From Giesbergeria sp. (GTDB taxonomy: Bacteria > Pseudomonadota > Gammaproteobacteria > Burkholderiales > Burkholderiaceae_C), in the NCBI RefSeq assembly GCF_028686475.1, contig NZ_JAQUCA010000001.1, forward strand, positions 1 through 64,000: a stretch of 64,000 nucleotides of DNA. The letters run 5' to 3'. Under the pieces are notes generated by a model, which did no database searches, had not been told where the DNA came from, and saw nothing but the letters and a program-made list of their open reading frames with translations. Positions 1 to 8,521 of this stretch are shown here, one piece after another. Positions within the stretch are counted from its first letter, which is position 1. The number at the start of each line of letters is the position of its first letter. A program made the translations under genes and the position numbers.

Positions 1-96
1 GCCTGTGGAGAGGAAGGCACTGGCTTGGGTCGTAAGACCCGAGTGAAACCAGCCTCTGTGAAGCAGGAAGCAATCGGTAGATTTAATCAGAAATGA
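1..96 (+). CDS. tnpB: TnpB transposon nuclease, 3' end only (copy 1)
   Basis: The window opens inside a gene. Codons 1-31 followed by TGA at 94-96 read ACGEEGTG...KPASVKQE, which matches the C-terminus of the complete TnpB at 45459-46700 (ACGEEGSG...KPASMKQE). TnpB is the RNA-guided DNA endonuclease encoded by IS200/IS605 and IS607 elements. Only the C-terminal tail after the RuvC-III/zinc-finger region is visible, so activity cannot be judged. The copies differ at many codons, so they are related insertions rather than a recent duplication. Confidence 0.85.
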   Translation, partial: ACGEEGTGLGRKTRVKPASVKQEAIGRFNQK

Positions 97-124
97 TTAG
101 ATTTGCGTAGGTATTGCAGAACGG
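1..124 (+). ncRNA. Putative omega-RNA 3' part and right end of TnpB element, copy 1
   Basis: An 8-bp stem (24-31 with 36-43) is closed by the tetraloop GTAA. The same stem in copy 2 has a different sequence but the same pairing and a GCAA loop. In TnpB systems the guide-bearing omega-RNA overlaps the 3' end of tnpB and runs through the right end into flanking DNA. Similarity between the two copies continues past the stop codon and fades after GAACGG at about 124, where recognisable nodT coding sequence starts. I therefore place the element end there; sequence from 125 on would be the guide. Confidence 0.6.
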
Positions 125-360
125 TAGAACTCGGCCTTCTTTTGCGCGATGCGGCTGCCCAGCGCTTGGGCGCGCAGGCGCGCGGCCACCACGTCGGGGC
201 GGCGGCCCAGCAGGTCGGCAGAAATATCGGCGGGCAGGCCAAAGGCCCGGTCCAGCTTTAAGGTGGGCGCAGCCAACGACAGCGCGCGGTCTGGCCCTGC
301 GCCCAGCAACACGGCCAGGCGGTTGCGTTGCAGCGCGATTTGCTCGTCCAGCGCCTCCAT
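97..360 (-). pseudogene. Remnant of NodT/OprM-type RND efflux outer-membrane factor
   Basis: The reading frame carries two family hallmarks: QRNRLAVLLGAGPD and LPADISADLLGRRPDVVAA, followed by RIAQKKAEFY. These correspond to the middle of an outer-membrane efflux lipoprotein of roughly 450-500 residues. The N-terminal half and lipobox are missing. The 3' side is cut by the TnpB element: family-like residues stop at about position 125 and the last few codons come from the element. No ribosome-binding site precedes the ATG. Next to a divergent TetR gene, it is best read as the wreck of a drug-efflux operon whose membrane-fusion and RND genes are gone. Confidence 0.75.
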
Positions 361-364
361 TAAT

Positions 365-416
365 TAAACTGGTCGGTTTAGTTTAGCTTTGGTTTTGGGC
401 CAAATCAAGCTAAACT
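365..416. promoter_or_regulatory. Probable TetR operator: overlapping inverted repeats
   Basis: The 16-bp imperfect palindrome TAAACTGGTCGGTTTA (365-380) abuts a second inverted repeat, AGTTTAGCTT (380-389) with AAGCTAAACT (407-416), which is perfect over 10 bp. Both lie between the tetR start and the divergent efflux remnant, where TetR-family autoregulators normally bind. That TetR binds here is inferred from position and symmetry. Confidence 0.55.
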
Positions 417-448
417 GAACCCATTGGTTCAAAAATAAAGGAGTTGAC

Positions 449-1090
449 ATGCGCGCAAAAACCGAGACAAGACGCCAAGCCATCTTGGATGCCGCCGCTG
501 TGGTTTTTCAGGAAATGGGGTTTGAGCGCACCACGATGGCCGCTATCTGCGCGCGCTTGGGGTACTCCAAGGCCACGCTGTACAACTACTTTGCCTCGAA
601 AGAGGAGCTGTTTTCGGTGATGGTGTTCGAGGCCACCGAAGCCGAATTTCAGGCCACGCTGGCAGCGCTGGATGCCACGCTGCCCGACATCACCGCAGCG
701 CTGCAACAGTTTGGCCAGCGGCTGCTGGCGCTGCTGTATTCGCCCCCAGTGCAGGCCGTGCGCCGCCTGACCGTGGCCGAGGCCGGGCGCTCTGCGCTGG
801 GCCGCCAGTGCTACGAACTCGGCCCAGTCCGCAGCGAGGCCGCCACCGCTGTGTTTTTGCAGCGCGCGATGGACGCAGGCCAATTGCGCCAAGCCAATGC
901 CCGCGTGGCCGCACTGCACCTGCGCGGCCTATTGGAAGCCGAATGGCTAGACCGCTTTTTGTGCCAAATGCTCGAGAGCGTCAGCCCGGCAGAAATTGAG
1001 GCCAGCGTGCGCCGCGCTGTGGCGGCGTTCATGGCGGCCTATGGGCCGCTGGAGAATCAGGCTGGCAAAAAGCCTTCGACCGACAAATAG
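449..1090 (+). CDS. TetR/AcrR-family transcriptional regulator
   Basis: This 213-residue protein has an N-terminal TetR helix-turn-helix at about residues 8-55 ([19 protein letters not shown], then [19 protein letters not shown]). The rest is a helical ligand-binding and dimerisation domain. The start has a good AAAGGAG site 7 nt upstream. Regulators of this type usually repress a divergent RND efflux operon, which fits the nodT remnant on its left and the inverted repeats between them. The pump is destroyed, so the regulator is probably an orphan. Its last 34 bp overlap the convergent cysteine synthase gene. The ligand is unknown. Confidence 0.9.
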   Translation: MRAKTETRRQAILDAAAVVFQEMGFERTTMAAICARLGYSKATLYNYFASKEELFSVMVFEATEAEFQATLAALDATLPDITAALQQFGQRLLALLYSPPVQAVRRLTVAEAGRSALGRQCYELGPVRSEAATAVFLQRAMDAGQLRQANARVAALHLRGLLEAEWLDRFLCQMLESVSPAEIEASVRRAVAAFMAAYGPLENQAGKKPSTDK

Positions 1091-1974
1091 CGCTCGCCGG
1101 TATCGTAGCTAAAGCCCAACACTTTGGCCCCAGCGGGCAGCTCGGGCAGTTTTTGGGCAATCGCTGCCAAGGTAGCCCCAGACGAGATACCCACCAGCAG
1201 CCCCTCTTCGCGGGCAGCGCGGCGTGCGTATTCGCGCGCGGGTTCAGCATCGACTTGGATCACGCCATCGAGCAAACTGGTGTCTAAATTCTTCGGCACA
1301 AAACCAGCGCCAATCCCTTGAATCGGGTGGGGCGCGGGTGCGCCACCGCTGATGACCGGCGAGGCGCTAGGCTCCACCGCAAACACCTTGATCTGTGGAA
1401 ACTGCGCCTTGAGTACCTTGGCCACGCCCGTCAAGTGGCCGCCCGTGCCTACGCCGGTAATTAGTGCATCCAGACCATCGGGGAAATCGGCCAAAATTTC
1501 TTGTGCCGTGGTGCGGACGTGTACCTCCACATTGGCCGGGTTCTCGAACTGCTGCGGCACCCAAGCGCCGGGGATTTGCGCCTTCAGCTCTTCAGCGCGG
1601 GCAATAGCCCCCTTCATGCCTTTTTCGCGTGGGGTCAGGTCAAACTGGGCACCATAGGCCAGCATCAGGCGGCGGCGCTCGATGCTCATGCTATCGGGCA
1701 TCACCAAAATGAGTTTGTACCCTTTAACAGCGGCCACCAAGGCCAAGCCAATGCCGGTATTGCCGCTGGTAGGCTCGATGATGGTGCCACCCGGTTGCAG
1801 TGCGCCCGATTGTTCCGCCTCTTCGACCATCGCCAGCGCGATGCGGTCTTTGATGGAACCACCGGGGTTGCCGCGCTCGGACTTGACCCAAACGTTAGCC
1901 CCCGCGCCAAACAAGCGGTTGATGCGGATATGGGGGGTGTTGCCAATGGTCTGCAAAACGTTGTCGAATTTCAC
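1057..1974 (-). CDS. cysK: Cysteine synthase A (O-acetylserine sulfhydrylase)
   Basis: The enzyme makes L-cysteine from O-acetylserine and sulfide using pyridoxal phosphate, in the cytoplasm. The PLP lysine lies in GGSIKDR (Lys42), the substrate loop TSGNTG is at residues 69-74, and the phosphate-binding glycine run is [10 protein letters not shown]. The length of 305 residues is normal. The start codon is GTG with a GGAG about 10 nt upstream. The gene converges on tetR and is not in an obvious operon. CysK and CysM are close relatives. The [12 protein letters not shown] opening and overall length favour CysK. Confidence 0.92.
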   Translation of the reverse strand: MKFDNVLQTIGNTPHIRINRLFGAGANVWVKSERGNPGGSIKDRIALAMVEEAEQSGALQPGGTIIEPTSGNTGIGLALVAAVKGYKLILVMPDSMSIERRRLMLAYGAQFDLTPREKGMKGAIARAEELKAQIPGAWVPQQFENPANVEVHVRTTAQEILADFPDGLDALITGVGTGGHLTGVAKVLKAQFPQIKVFAVEPSASPVISGGAPAPHPIQGIGAGFVPKNLDTSLLDGVIQVDAEPAREYARRAAREEGLLVGISSGATLAAIAQKLPELPAGAKVLGFSYDTGERYLSVEGFLPA

Positions 1975-2026
1975 GGTACTGGTCTCCGGTATAAAAACGG
2001 CACATTTTGGCCCAGTCTATTGGTAC

Positions 2027-2527
2027 CTATGCAGATAAGGATATGCCAATATCGGTAGCAGCAGCCACCAACACCGTACCCACCAACGCACCATGCTGGC
2101 GCAGCAGGCGTTTACGCAGGCTGAGTACCGCTTTGTCTTTGCTGAGCAGCAGGGCGTGGTGGGCGGCGGCCAAATCAATAAACTTTTGGTCGTCGGTGTC
2201 TTTGCAGATGGCCAAAGCCCGCGCGGGCACCTCCACCCATTGCACCTGTTGGCCATAGGCTTGCAGCACCTGTGCAGGCGTGAGGCCATAAAAGGCGACG
2301 CGCTGGGCAATTTGCGGATAGGCCAACACGCGCTCTAGCTCGTCGTGCATGGCTTGGGTGGCCAAGCAGCGCAGGCTCCCCTGTTGCAGGCACTGGCGCA
2401 CCAAAGCAATGGCCGGGTCATTGAACACCAGCAAGTCCAGCACGATGTTGGTGTCCAACACCAGCGCGCGCGGCAGTGCGGGTGCCGCTCCATCCTCGGC
2501 CAAAGGCCAGCGCAGTTCAACCCGCAT
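2027..2527 (-). CDS. PIN-domain protein, putative ribonuclease (TIGR00305-like)
   Basis: A 166-residue PIN domain of the 'putative toxin-antitoxin system toxin component' type. PIN nucleases cut RNA with a cluster of acidic residues. Here the first is in VLDTNIVLDLL (Asp25), followed by an acidic pair in HDELERVL and KDTDDQKFIDLA. The ATG chosen overlaps the end of the upstream methyltransferase gene by 11 bp, implying translational coupling; a longer frame would run deep into that gene. No small antitoxin gene is next to it, so a housekeeping role is as likely as a toxin role. Confidence 0.8.
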   Translation of the reverse strand: MRVELRWPLAEDGAAPALPRALVLDTNIVLDLLVFNDPAIALVRQCLQQGSLRCLATQAMHDELERVLAYPQIAQRVAFYGLTPAQVLQAYGQQVQWVEVPARALAICKDTDDQKFIDLAAAHHALLLSKDKAVLSLRKRLLRQHGALVGTVLVAAATDIGISLSA

Positions 2528-3809
2528 GGTCACTGGCTCCGGGGGTAGTTGCTGGGGTGCGACGTGGCTTGGTCGAGCCTTGCACCAAATCAAAGCGGAA
2601 CAGACGGCATTCAATCGGGCCATTCCACATCGGCACGCGGCGCGATTCTTTCAGGCGCATTTTGCCGGGCAGTTTCAAATCTGGGGTCAGCATCCAAGCC
2701 TGCCAGCCGGTGTAGTGCTTCTTCCAGTGCGCGGCCAGTTGCAAGAAGAACTCGCCACCGTCTTCGGTCTGGGCCACTTCGCGCCCCACGGCGGCACCGC
2801 TGGCGCGTTCAGCTGCCCGGTCGTGGGCATTGCGCCCGGCACTACCGGCAGCGGCAATGCGTTCGCCATAGGGCGGATTGAGCAGCATGATGCCCGGCGA
2901 CTCGCAAGGGGGCATACGCTGCAAGGCATCGCCACCACGCAATTGCACGGTAGTACCCACACCAGCGCGCTCGGCGTTGCGCTGGGCAAAATCCACCATG
3001 CGGTGCGAGACATCGCTGCCAAAAATCGGCACTGGGCTGGCTTGTTCGGCGCTGGCGGCTTGTTGTTTCAGTGCCTGCCACACATGGGCTTGGAAGGGCA
3101 GCAGCTTTTCAAACGCAAAACGGCGGCGCATACCGGGGGCAATGCGGCAGGCGATTTGTGCGGCCTCGATCAGTACCGTACCACTGCCACAGCAGGGGTC
3201 GTACAGGGGCAAGGGCGCTTCACTATGCGGATCCCAACCGGTGGCGGCAATCATGGCGGCGGCCAGGGTTTCTTTCAAAGGGGCATCGCCTTTGTCTTCG
3301 CGCCAACCGCGTTTGAACAAGGACTCGCCCGAGGTGTCGATATACACGGTGGCTTGGTCGGTGGTCAGGTGCAGGTGGATACGCACATCCGGCCATTGGG
3401 TATTCACATCCGGACGCACCCCGGTTTTGGCCCGAAAGCGATCCGCCACCGCATCTTTGACGCGCAAGGCGGCAAAATTAAGACTGTTCAGCGGGCTGTG
3501 CTGGGCAGTCACTTCGATTTTGAAACTCTGGCGTGGTGTAAACCAAATCTCCCAGGCCACACTGCTGGCCAGCTCGTACAGCTCATTTTCGGAGCGATAG
3601 GGCTGGTGCGCCAGTTGCACCAGCACGCGCTGGGCCAAGCGGCAGTGCAAATTGAGCAGCAGCGCATCACGCCAAGAGGCACGCAGTAGCACGCCACCGC
3701 GCCCCATGAGCAAATCATGGCCGGTCAGGCCGGTAAGCTGATGCACTTCATCAGCCAAAAAGCCCTCTACGCCAGCGGCGCAGGGCAGAAAAATTTGCAG
3801 CTGATTCAT
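2517..3809 (-). CDS. THUMP-domain SAM-dependent RNA methyltransferase (RlmL N-half family)
   Basis: A 430-residue class I methyltransferase. An N-terminal ferredoxin-like/THUMP region covers about residues 1-165. A Rossmann domain follows with DPCCGSGTVLIEAA (about 205-220), GSDVS, and the catalytic NPPYGERI, the signature of N2-guanine and related RNA methylation. It resembles the first half of E. coli RlmL (23S rRNA m2G2445) and YpsC/TrmN relatives. The exact target base is inferred only at family level. The start codon shares one base with the stop of the upstream thioesterase gene (TGATG), so the two are translationally coupled. Confidence 0.85.
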   Translation of the reverse strand: MNQLQIFLPCAAGVEGFLADEVHQLTGLTGHDLLMGRGGVLLRASWRDALLLNLHCRLAQRVLVQLAHQPYRSENELYELASSVAWEIWFTPRQSFKIEVTAQHSPLNSLNFAALRVKDAVADRFRAKTGVRPDVNTQWPDVRIHLHLTTDQATVYIDTSGESLFKRGWREDKGDAPLKETLAAAMIAATGWDPHSEAPLPLYDPCCGSGTVLIEAAQIACRIAPGMRRRFAFEKLLPFQAHVWQALKQQAASAEQASPVPIFGSDVSHRMVDFAQRNAERAGVGTTVQLRGGDALQRMPPCESPGIMLLNPPYGERIAAAGSAGRNAHDRAAERASGAAVGREVAQTEDGGEFFLQLAAHWKKHYTGWQAWMLTPDLKLPGKMRLKESRRVPMWNGPIECRLFRFDLVQGSTKPRRTPATTPGASDHAG

Positions 3810-4237
3810 CAGTTTTGTCCTAATTTCACCAGCAGTGCCGCAGGCAATGGACGCACTTTGTGGTCTTGCGGGTCGGTAAACACCAGCCCTTGCTTGCCCT
3901 TGGCTACCGCCCGGCCTTGGCAGGTATCGGTGATACGAAACACCAAATCAAAGCCGTACTTGTTAAAGTCTGCTGGGCTCATGTCAATGCGCAGGGTCTC
4001 GCCATACAGCGCTTCCGACTGGTATTGCACCACCACATCGCCCACTACCAAGGCCAGCCCTTCGGCATCGCGGTCGGTGTAGCCTAAAGCAGTAAAAAAG
4101 CGCGTGCGCGCCTCGCCCACCAGCGCCAGCAGCTGGGCATTGTCCAAATGTTGGCCGTGGTTGATGTGGCTGATGTAAATCGGTAGTTCGGTAGAAAAAG
4201 TAAACTGCGCTGGCAGTTCAAAAACAACACGGGCCAT
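3809..4237 (-). CDS. Hotdog-fold acyl-CoA thioesterase
   Basis: A 142-residue protein of the YbgC/4-hydroxybenzoyl-CoA thioesterase group. After a short beta strand come YISHINHGQHLDNAQLL, which supplies the hotdog helix and active-site region, and the core strands VVGDVVVQYQSEALYGETLRI. The start is the ATG with a strong GGAGG seven bases upstream; a longer upstream frame lacks family residues. It heads a short operon with the RNA methyltransferase and PIN genes. The usual aspartate of classical YbgC enzymes is replaced by the HINHG context, so the acyl substrate is open. Confidence 0.8.
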   Translation of the reverse strand: MARVVFELPAQFTFSTELPIYISHINHGQHLDNAQLLALVGEARTRFFTALGYTDRDAEGLALVVGDVVVQYQSEALYGETLRIDMSPADFNKYGFDLVFRITDTCQGRAVAKGKQGLVFTDPQDHKVRPLPAALLVKLGQN

Positions 4238-4337
4238 CGCCCCTCCTGTGAAACTTCTGGGAAGAAAAAAGCGGCTCGGCTTGCACCTCCTGCACCGGGA
4301 CTGACAGCGGCAGAGATGCCCCAAGGATGAGAACCGG

Positions 4338-5927
4338 CTACAAAATTTTGCGTAACGTAGCGGTAGGAATTTTCAGGCCTTCGCGGTATTTGGCCACGGT
4401 GCGGCGCGCGCATTCAATGCCTTGCTCTTTCAGCATTTCGGCCAATTGGCTATCGGACAGCGGTTTGGCCGGATTTTCAGCCGCAATAAACTGCTTGATG
4501 AGCGCGCGCACGGCAGTGCTAGAGGCATTGCCCCCGCTGTCGGTGCCCAAACCCGAGCCAAAAAAGTATTTCAACTCGTAAGTGCCCTGCGGCGTGGCCA
4601 TGTATTTGGCCGTGGTCACGCGCGAGATGGTGGACTCGTGCAGACCGAGTGCATCGGCAATATCGCGCAGCACCAGCGGGCGCATGGCCAACTCACCATG
4701 CACAAAGAAGTTTTTTTGCCGCTCTACGATGGCTTGCGAAACACGCAAAATGGTGTCAAAACGCTGTTGGATGTTCTTAATGAACCAACGCGCTTCTTGC
4801 AAGCGCTGTTGCAAGGCTTGGTGGCCTTCGTCTTGGCGACGGCCACGCAAGGCTCCGGCATAAATATCGTGGACGCGCAGGCGCGGCATGACTTCGGGGT
4901 TGAGCTGCACGCTAAATTGGTGCCCGCCTTGTCCATGCCCCATGCGGCGCACCAAAACATCGGGGATGATGGCATTGCGCTCTACTGAGACAAAAGGCCG
5001 CCCCGGACGCGGCTCTAAACGGGCAATCAAAGCCATCGCGGCACGGGTTTGCTCTTCGGTGGCGGCGCAAGTTTGCGCCAAGCGGCGCACATCGCGGCGC
5101 GCCAGCCCGTCTAAGGGTTGTTGGCACAGTTGCAGCGCCAGCGCAATCGTTTCGGGCGCTTGGCCGGATTGGGGCTGGGCGGCCAAAGCGGTCAATTGCA
5201 GCCGCAGGCATTCGGCCAAGTCGCGCGCACCCACGCCCACCGGCTCTAGGGTTTGCAACAAATGCAGCGCTACCGTGAAATGGTGCAGCAACTGCTCAAT
5301 TTGCTCTGGATGCTCATCTCCGGCCAGCTCTTGGGCCAAGGCTTCGAGTGAATCTTCTAAATAGCCGTTTTCGTTCAGTGACTCAATGAGGAAATACAGC
5401 GCGGCCTTGTCCTCTGGCGCTAGGCGCAGGCCCAGCGTTTGCCGGTGCAAAAAAGCAGCTAAGGATTCGTGGCCATGCGCCAAATCGGCGGCACTGACTT
5501 CGGCCTCGTCGTCGTTGTTGCGGCCAGAGGCTGGGGCATCGCCGCCCCATTCGCTATCGTCGGGGGCCATATCGACGCTGCCATCACCCTCCCAATCCAG
5601 GGTTTCGGTGCTGCTGTCACTGCTGCTGTCACTGCTACTGGTATCGGTGGTGCTGGTATCGGTGGTGCTGCTAGAAGCCGTGCTGAGCGGCGGTGCCCAC
5701 TCGGCCACTGGCTCCTCGGACGGTGCAGGGGTGTCGGCTTGGGCCAAACCGAACTCCTCGCGCGGGGCTTCGTCGGGGTTGCGCTCTAAAAAGGGGTTGT
5801 CGGCCAGCATCTGCTCGACTTCTTGGCCCAACTCCAGCGTGGACAGCTGCAACAGCCGAATCGACTGCTGCAACTGCGGCGTCAGGGTCAGGTGCTGCGA
5901 TACGCGCAGAGACAGGCCGGGCTTCAT
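4338..5927 (-). CDS. rpoN: RNA polymerase sigma-54 factor
   Basis: Sigma-54 directs RNA polymerase to -24/-12 promoters activated by enhancer-binding proteins. Region I is the glutamine/leucine-rich stretch LTLTPQLQQSIRLLQLS at residues 12-28. An acidic, Ser/Thr-rich linker occupies about residues 55-125, and the C-terminus holds the RpoN box ARRTVAKYREGL. The 529-residue length is typical of beta-proteobacteria. The ATG used starts the conserved MKPGLSLR motif; longer frames extend into lptB. The gene follows lptB with a 1-nt gap, the conserved lptA-lptB-rpoN order. The hpf gene that often follows is absent here. Confidence 0.95.
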   Translation of the reverse strand: MKPGLSLRVSQHLTLTPQLQQSIRLLQLSTLELGQEVEQMLADNPFLERNPDEAPREEFGLAQADTPAPSEEPVAEWAPPLSTASSSTTDTSTTDTSSSDSSSDSSTETLDWEGDGSVDMAPDDSEWGGDAPASGRNNDDEAEVSAADLAHGHESLAAFLHRQTLGLRLAPEDKAALYFLIESLNENGYLEDSLEALAQELAGDEHPEQIEQLLHHFTVALHLLQTLEPVGVGARDLAECLRLQLTALAAQPQSGQAPETIALALQLCQQPLDGLARRDVRRLAQTCAATEEQTRAAMALIARLEPRPGRPFVSVERNAIIPDVLVRRMGHGQGGHQFSVQLNPEVMPRLRVHDIYAGALRGRRQDEGHQALQQRLQEARWFIKNIQQRFDTILRVSQAIVERQKNFFVHGELAMRPLVLRDIADALGLHESTISRVTTAKYMATPQGTYELKYFFGSGLGTDSGGNASSTAVRALIKQFIAAENPAKPLSDSQLAEMLKEQGIECARRTVAKYREGLKIPTATLRKIL

Positions 5928-5928
5928 C

Positions 5929-6705
5929 TCACATACGGAAATGTTCGCCCAGGTACACCCGGCGCACCTCGGCGTTGTTGACAATCTCCGACGGCGTGCC
6001 TTGGGCCAGCACGCGGCCATCGCTGATGATGCAGGCGTGGTCGCAAATGCCCAGCGTCTCGCGCACGTTGTGGTCGGTAATCAGCACGCCAATACCGCGC
6101 GCCTTCAAAAAACCAATGATGCGCTGGATTTCAATCACCGCAATCGGGTCAATGCCGGCAAAAGGCTCATCCAACAAAATAAAGCGCGGTTGCGTGGCCA
6201 AAGCGCGGGCAATTTCTACCCGGCGGCGCTCGCCACCCGATAGCGCCAGCGCGGGCGAGTCGCGCAGATGGTCCACGCGCAATTCTTCTAGCAAAGTGTG
6301 CAAGCGCTGCTCTACCTCGGCCTTGGACAAGGCTTGGCCGTGGCTGTCTTGTTGCAGCTCTAATACGGCGCGCACATTTTCTTGCACCGTGAGTTTGCGA
6401 AAAATAGAGGCTTCTTGCGGCAGATACGATAGCCCTAAGCGCGAGCGTTTGTGAATCGGCATCCGCACCACCGATTGGCCATCAATACGAATATCACCGC
6501 CATCGCTGGGCAGCAGGCCCACAATCATGTAAAACGAAGTGGTTTTGCCCGCACCATTGGGGCCGAGCAGCCCCACCACTTCGCCCTTTTCTACCACCAA
6601 CGAGACATCTTTGACCACCTTGCGGCTGCCATAGGATTTGGCCAGATGCAGCACCTCTAAGCGGCTGCCGCTGGATGTTGCTGGCGCGGCGACGGGTGCA
6701 TTCAT
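5929..6705 (-). CDS. lptB: LPS export ABC transporter ATP-binding protein
   Basis: LptB is the ATPase of the LptB2FG complex that extracts lipopolysaccharide from the inner membrane and pushes it across the periplasm. Walker A is GPNGAGKTT, the Q-loop is LPQEAS, the ABC signature is LSGGERRR, and Walker B is [12 protein letters not shown]. The 258 residues include a short N-terminal extension (about 13 residues). Its ATG overlaps the lptA stop by 4 nt (ATGA), and rpoN follows after 1 nt, so the three genes are co-transcribed. Confidence 0.96.
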   Translation of the reverse strand: MNAPVAAPATSSGSRLEVLHLAKSYGSRKVVKDVSLVVEKGEVVGLLGPNGAGKTTSFYMIVGLLPSDGGDIRIDGQSVVRMPIHKRSRLGLSYLPQEASIFRKLTVQENVRAVLELQQDSHGQALSKAEVEQRLHTLLEELRVDHLRDSPALALSGGERRRVEIARALATQPRFILLDEPFAGIDPIAVIEIQRIIGFLKARGIGVLITDHNVRETLGICDHACIISDGRVLAQGTPSEIVNNAEVRRVYLGEHFRM

Positions 6706-7355
6706 GGCTTGGGGCTGCCCAACGCCGGACTGGCGCGCAAGGGCGTGGCAGAAGCTGCATTTGCTGCACCTGCCGCCGGTGGCGTTGGTGCTGCCGCTGC
6801 GGTCGGTTTGGGGGCCAAAATTGCCCGCACCCGGCCACCGGGGGCAGCGCTGCCATCGGGCTTGGTGGCTTGGCCATCCACGCTGAACACATCGGTCAGG
6901 TTGTTATAGACAATCACGGCACCGGAAAGCTCGTCTTGTACCCGGCTGCCTTGGTAGCGGCGCAACTCGGCGCGGCGCAGTAGGCGCACGGTGTCGGTGC
7001 GGCCGTTGTATTCGATGCGTTCGCTTTCGCCTTCGACAAATTCTTCTGGGGCACCGGGGGCAGTGTCACGTTTTTGTCGGAAAAAAGCGCGCTGGCCACT
7101 GGCCGCCGTGACAGTGCCCGATTGGTGGCCTTCGGCATCTTGGCGCACCTCTAGGCGCTCGCCACGCAATACGATAGAACCTTTGGTGAGTACCACGCGC
7201 CCGGTAAAGACGCTGGTTTGTTGCAATTCATCGTGGCGCAGGGCATCGGCCTCGATGTTCATGGGCTGTTGGCGGTCGGCTTTTTCGGCGTGCGCCAACG
7301 TGAACGGGGCGACAGCCAGACAAGCAAGGAAGGGGAGGGTGAAGAGGCGGTTCAT
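6702..7355 (-). CDS. lptA: Periplasmic LPS transport bridge protein
   Basis: LptA oligomerises into the periplasmic beta-jellyroll bridge carrying LPS to LptDE. A signal peptide is clear ([20 protein letters not shown], cleavage near AHA-EK). The OstA core starts at [20 protein letters not shown] and includes [18 protein letters not shown] low-complexity Ala/Pro tail follows residue 180. An alternative ATG lies four codons upstream; neither has a strong ribosome site. lptC and kdsC, usually just upstream, are missing from this position: the neighbour is thiL. Confidence 0.9.
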   Translation of the reverse strand: MNRLFTLPFLACLAVAPFTLAHAEKADRQQPMNIEADALRHDELQQTSVFTGRVVLTKGSIVLRGERLEVRQDAEGHQSGTVTAASGQRAFFRQKRDTAPGAPEEFVEGESERIEYNGRTDTVRLLRRAELRRYQGSRVQDELSGAVIVYNNLTDVFSVDGQATKPDGSAAPGGRVRAILAPKPTAAAAPTPPAAGAANAASATPLRASPALGSPKP

Positions 7356-7416
7356 CAAAAAGGGCATGAATCTTGCAGCGATTGTAGCCCTGCCCGCAAG
7401 CGGAGGTGGTGTCGGT

Positions 7417-8400
7417 TTAGGCTGGGGCAAAGTGGTCAAACGAGGCATAGTGGGCGCAAGACAAAGGCTGGCCTTGTGCATCCAACAAACGCACACCCGG
7501 TTCCACTTCAATCGTGCCAATGCGCGTGACTGGCGTGGCGCTGGCTTGGGCGGCGGCTTGCACCGCTTGGCGCTGGGTGGGTGCAGCGGTAAACAGCAGT
7601 TCGTAATCATCCCCCCCGGCCAAGGTGCATTGGCGCACCAGTTCCTCGGCCAAAGGCTGACCGCTGGCATTGGCACTGGCTTGTGCGGCCAGCAGAGCGC
7701 TGGTGCGGGCGCTATCCATACAAGCACCAACCCCCGAGGCACGCAGCAAATGGCCCAAATCGCCCAACAGGCCATCGCTGATGTCCAAAGCTGCCGTGGC
7801 GATGCCGCGCAAGGCTTGCCCCAAAGCGACGCGCGGGGTCGGGGCCTCTAACCGTTGCTGTGCCGGTGCCAGCAGCGCAGCAGGCAGGGCGATATGGCCC
7901 CACAGGTGTTCTAGCGCCAAACGGGCATCGCCCACCTGGCCACTCACATAAATATCATCGCCCACGCCAGCACCCCGGCGCAAGAGTGCCTGACCAGCAG
8001 GCACTTCGCCCAACACGGTAATGCAGATAGTGAGCGGCCCTTGGGTGGTGTCGCCACCAATCAGCTCGCAGCCGTGGGCATCGGCCAGCGCCAGCAAGCC
8101 ACCCGAGAAGCCTTGCAGCCACGCTGCATCCACAGCGGGCAGCGCCAGCGCCAGCGTAAAGGCCAGCGGCTTGGCACCACAGGCGGCCAAGTCGCTCAAG
8201 TTGACGGCCAGCGCTTTGTGCCCCAAGCGGGTGGGGTCGGTGCCCGCAAAAAAATGCCGCCCTTCTACCAGCATATCGCTGGAAATGGCCAGTTGCATCC
8301 CGGCACTCGGTTGCAGCAAAGCGCAATCGTCGCCCACGCCCAACACCGCCCGGCGCGTGGGGCGGGTGAAGTAGCGCGCAATCACATCAAATTCACCCAT
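7417..8400 (-). CDS. thiL: Thiamine-monophosphate kinase
   Basis: ThiL phosphorylates thiamine monophosphate to the active cofactor thiamine diphosphate. The 327-residue protein belongs to the AIR-synthase/PurM fold: MGEFDVIARYF opens it, VGDDCAL binds Mg-ATP, DMLVEGRHF and NLSDLAACGA follow, and the C-terminal half holds ALDISDGLLGDL and GGDDYELLF. The ATG at MGEFD matches the family start; a longer frame adds unrelated residues. It points away from yidB and lies 60 bases before lptA. Confidence 0.95.
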   Translation of the reverse strand: MGEFDVIARYFTRPTRRAVLGVGDDCALLQPSAGMQLAISSDMLVEGRHFFAGTDPTRLGHKALAVNLSDLAACGAKPLAFTLALALPAVDAAWLQGFSGGLLALADAHGCELIGGDTTQGPLTICITVLGEVPAGQALLRRGAGVGDDIYVSGQVGDARLALEHLWGHIALPAALLAPAQQRLEAPTPRVALGQALRGIATAALDISDGLLGDLGHLLRASGVGACMDSARTSALLAAQASANASGQPLAEELVRQCTLAGGDDYELLFTAAPTQRQAVQAAAQASATPVTRIGTIEVEPGVRLLDAQGQPLSCAHYASFDHFAPA

Positions 8401-8521
8401 CGTGCTTCTCAAAACGCTGTGCAAAAAAAACCTAGAAAATCTGCTGTCTCAAGCCAAAGCCGAAGGCGGATACATTAGGGCCATTATCAGCCCGCAGACA
8501 AGTTGGGCAAGGAGATTTTTG

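Noticed and set aside
2349-3689. A 446-codon open frame on the plus strand
   Set aside because: It lies opposite the THUMP methyltransferase gene, which has clear catalytic motifs; the plus-strand product shows none.
5606-5690. Ser/Thr-coding short repeats in rpoN considered as a phase-variable tract
   Set aside because: The repeats are degenerate triplets in an acidic linker; any change keeps the frame, and rpoN linkers are variable.
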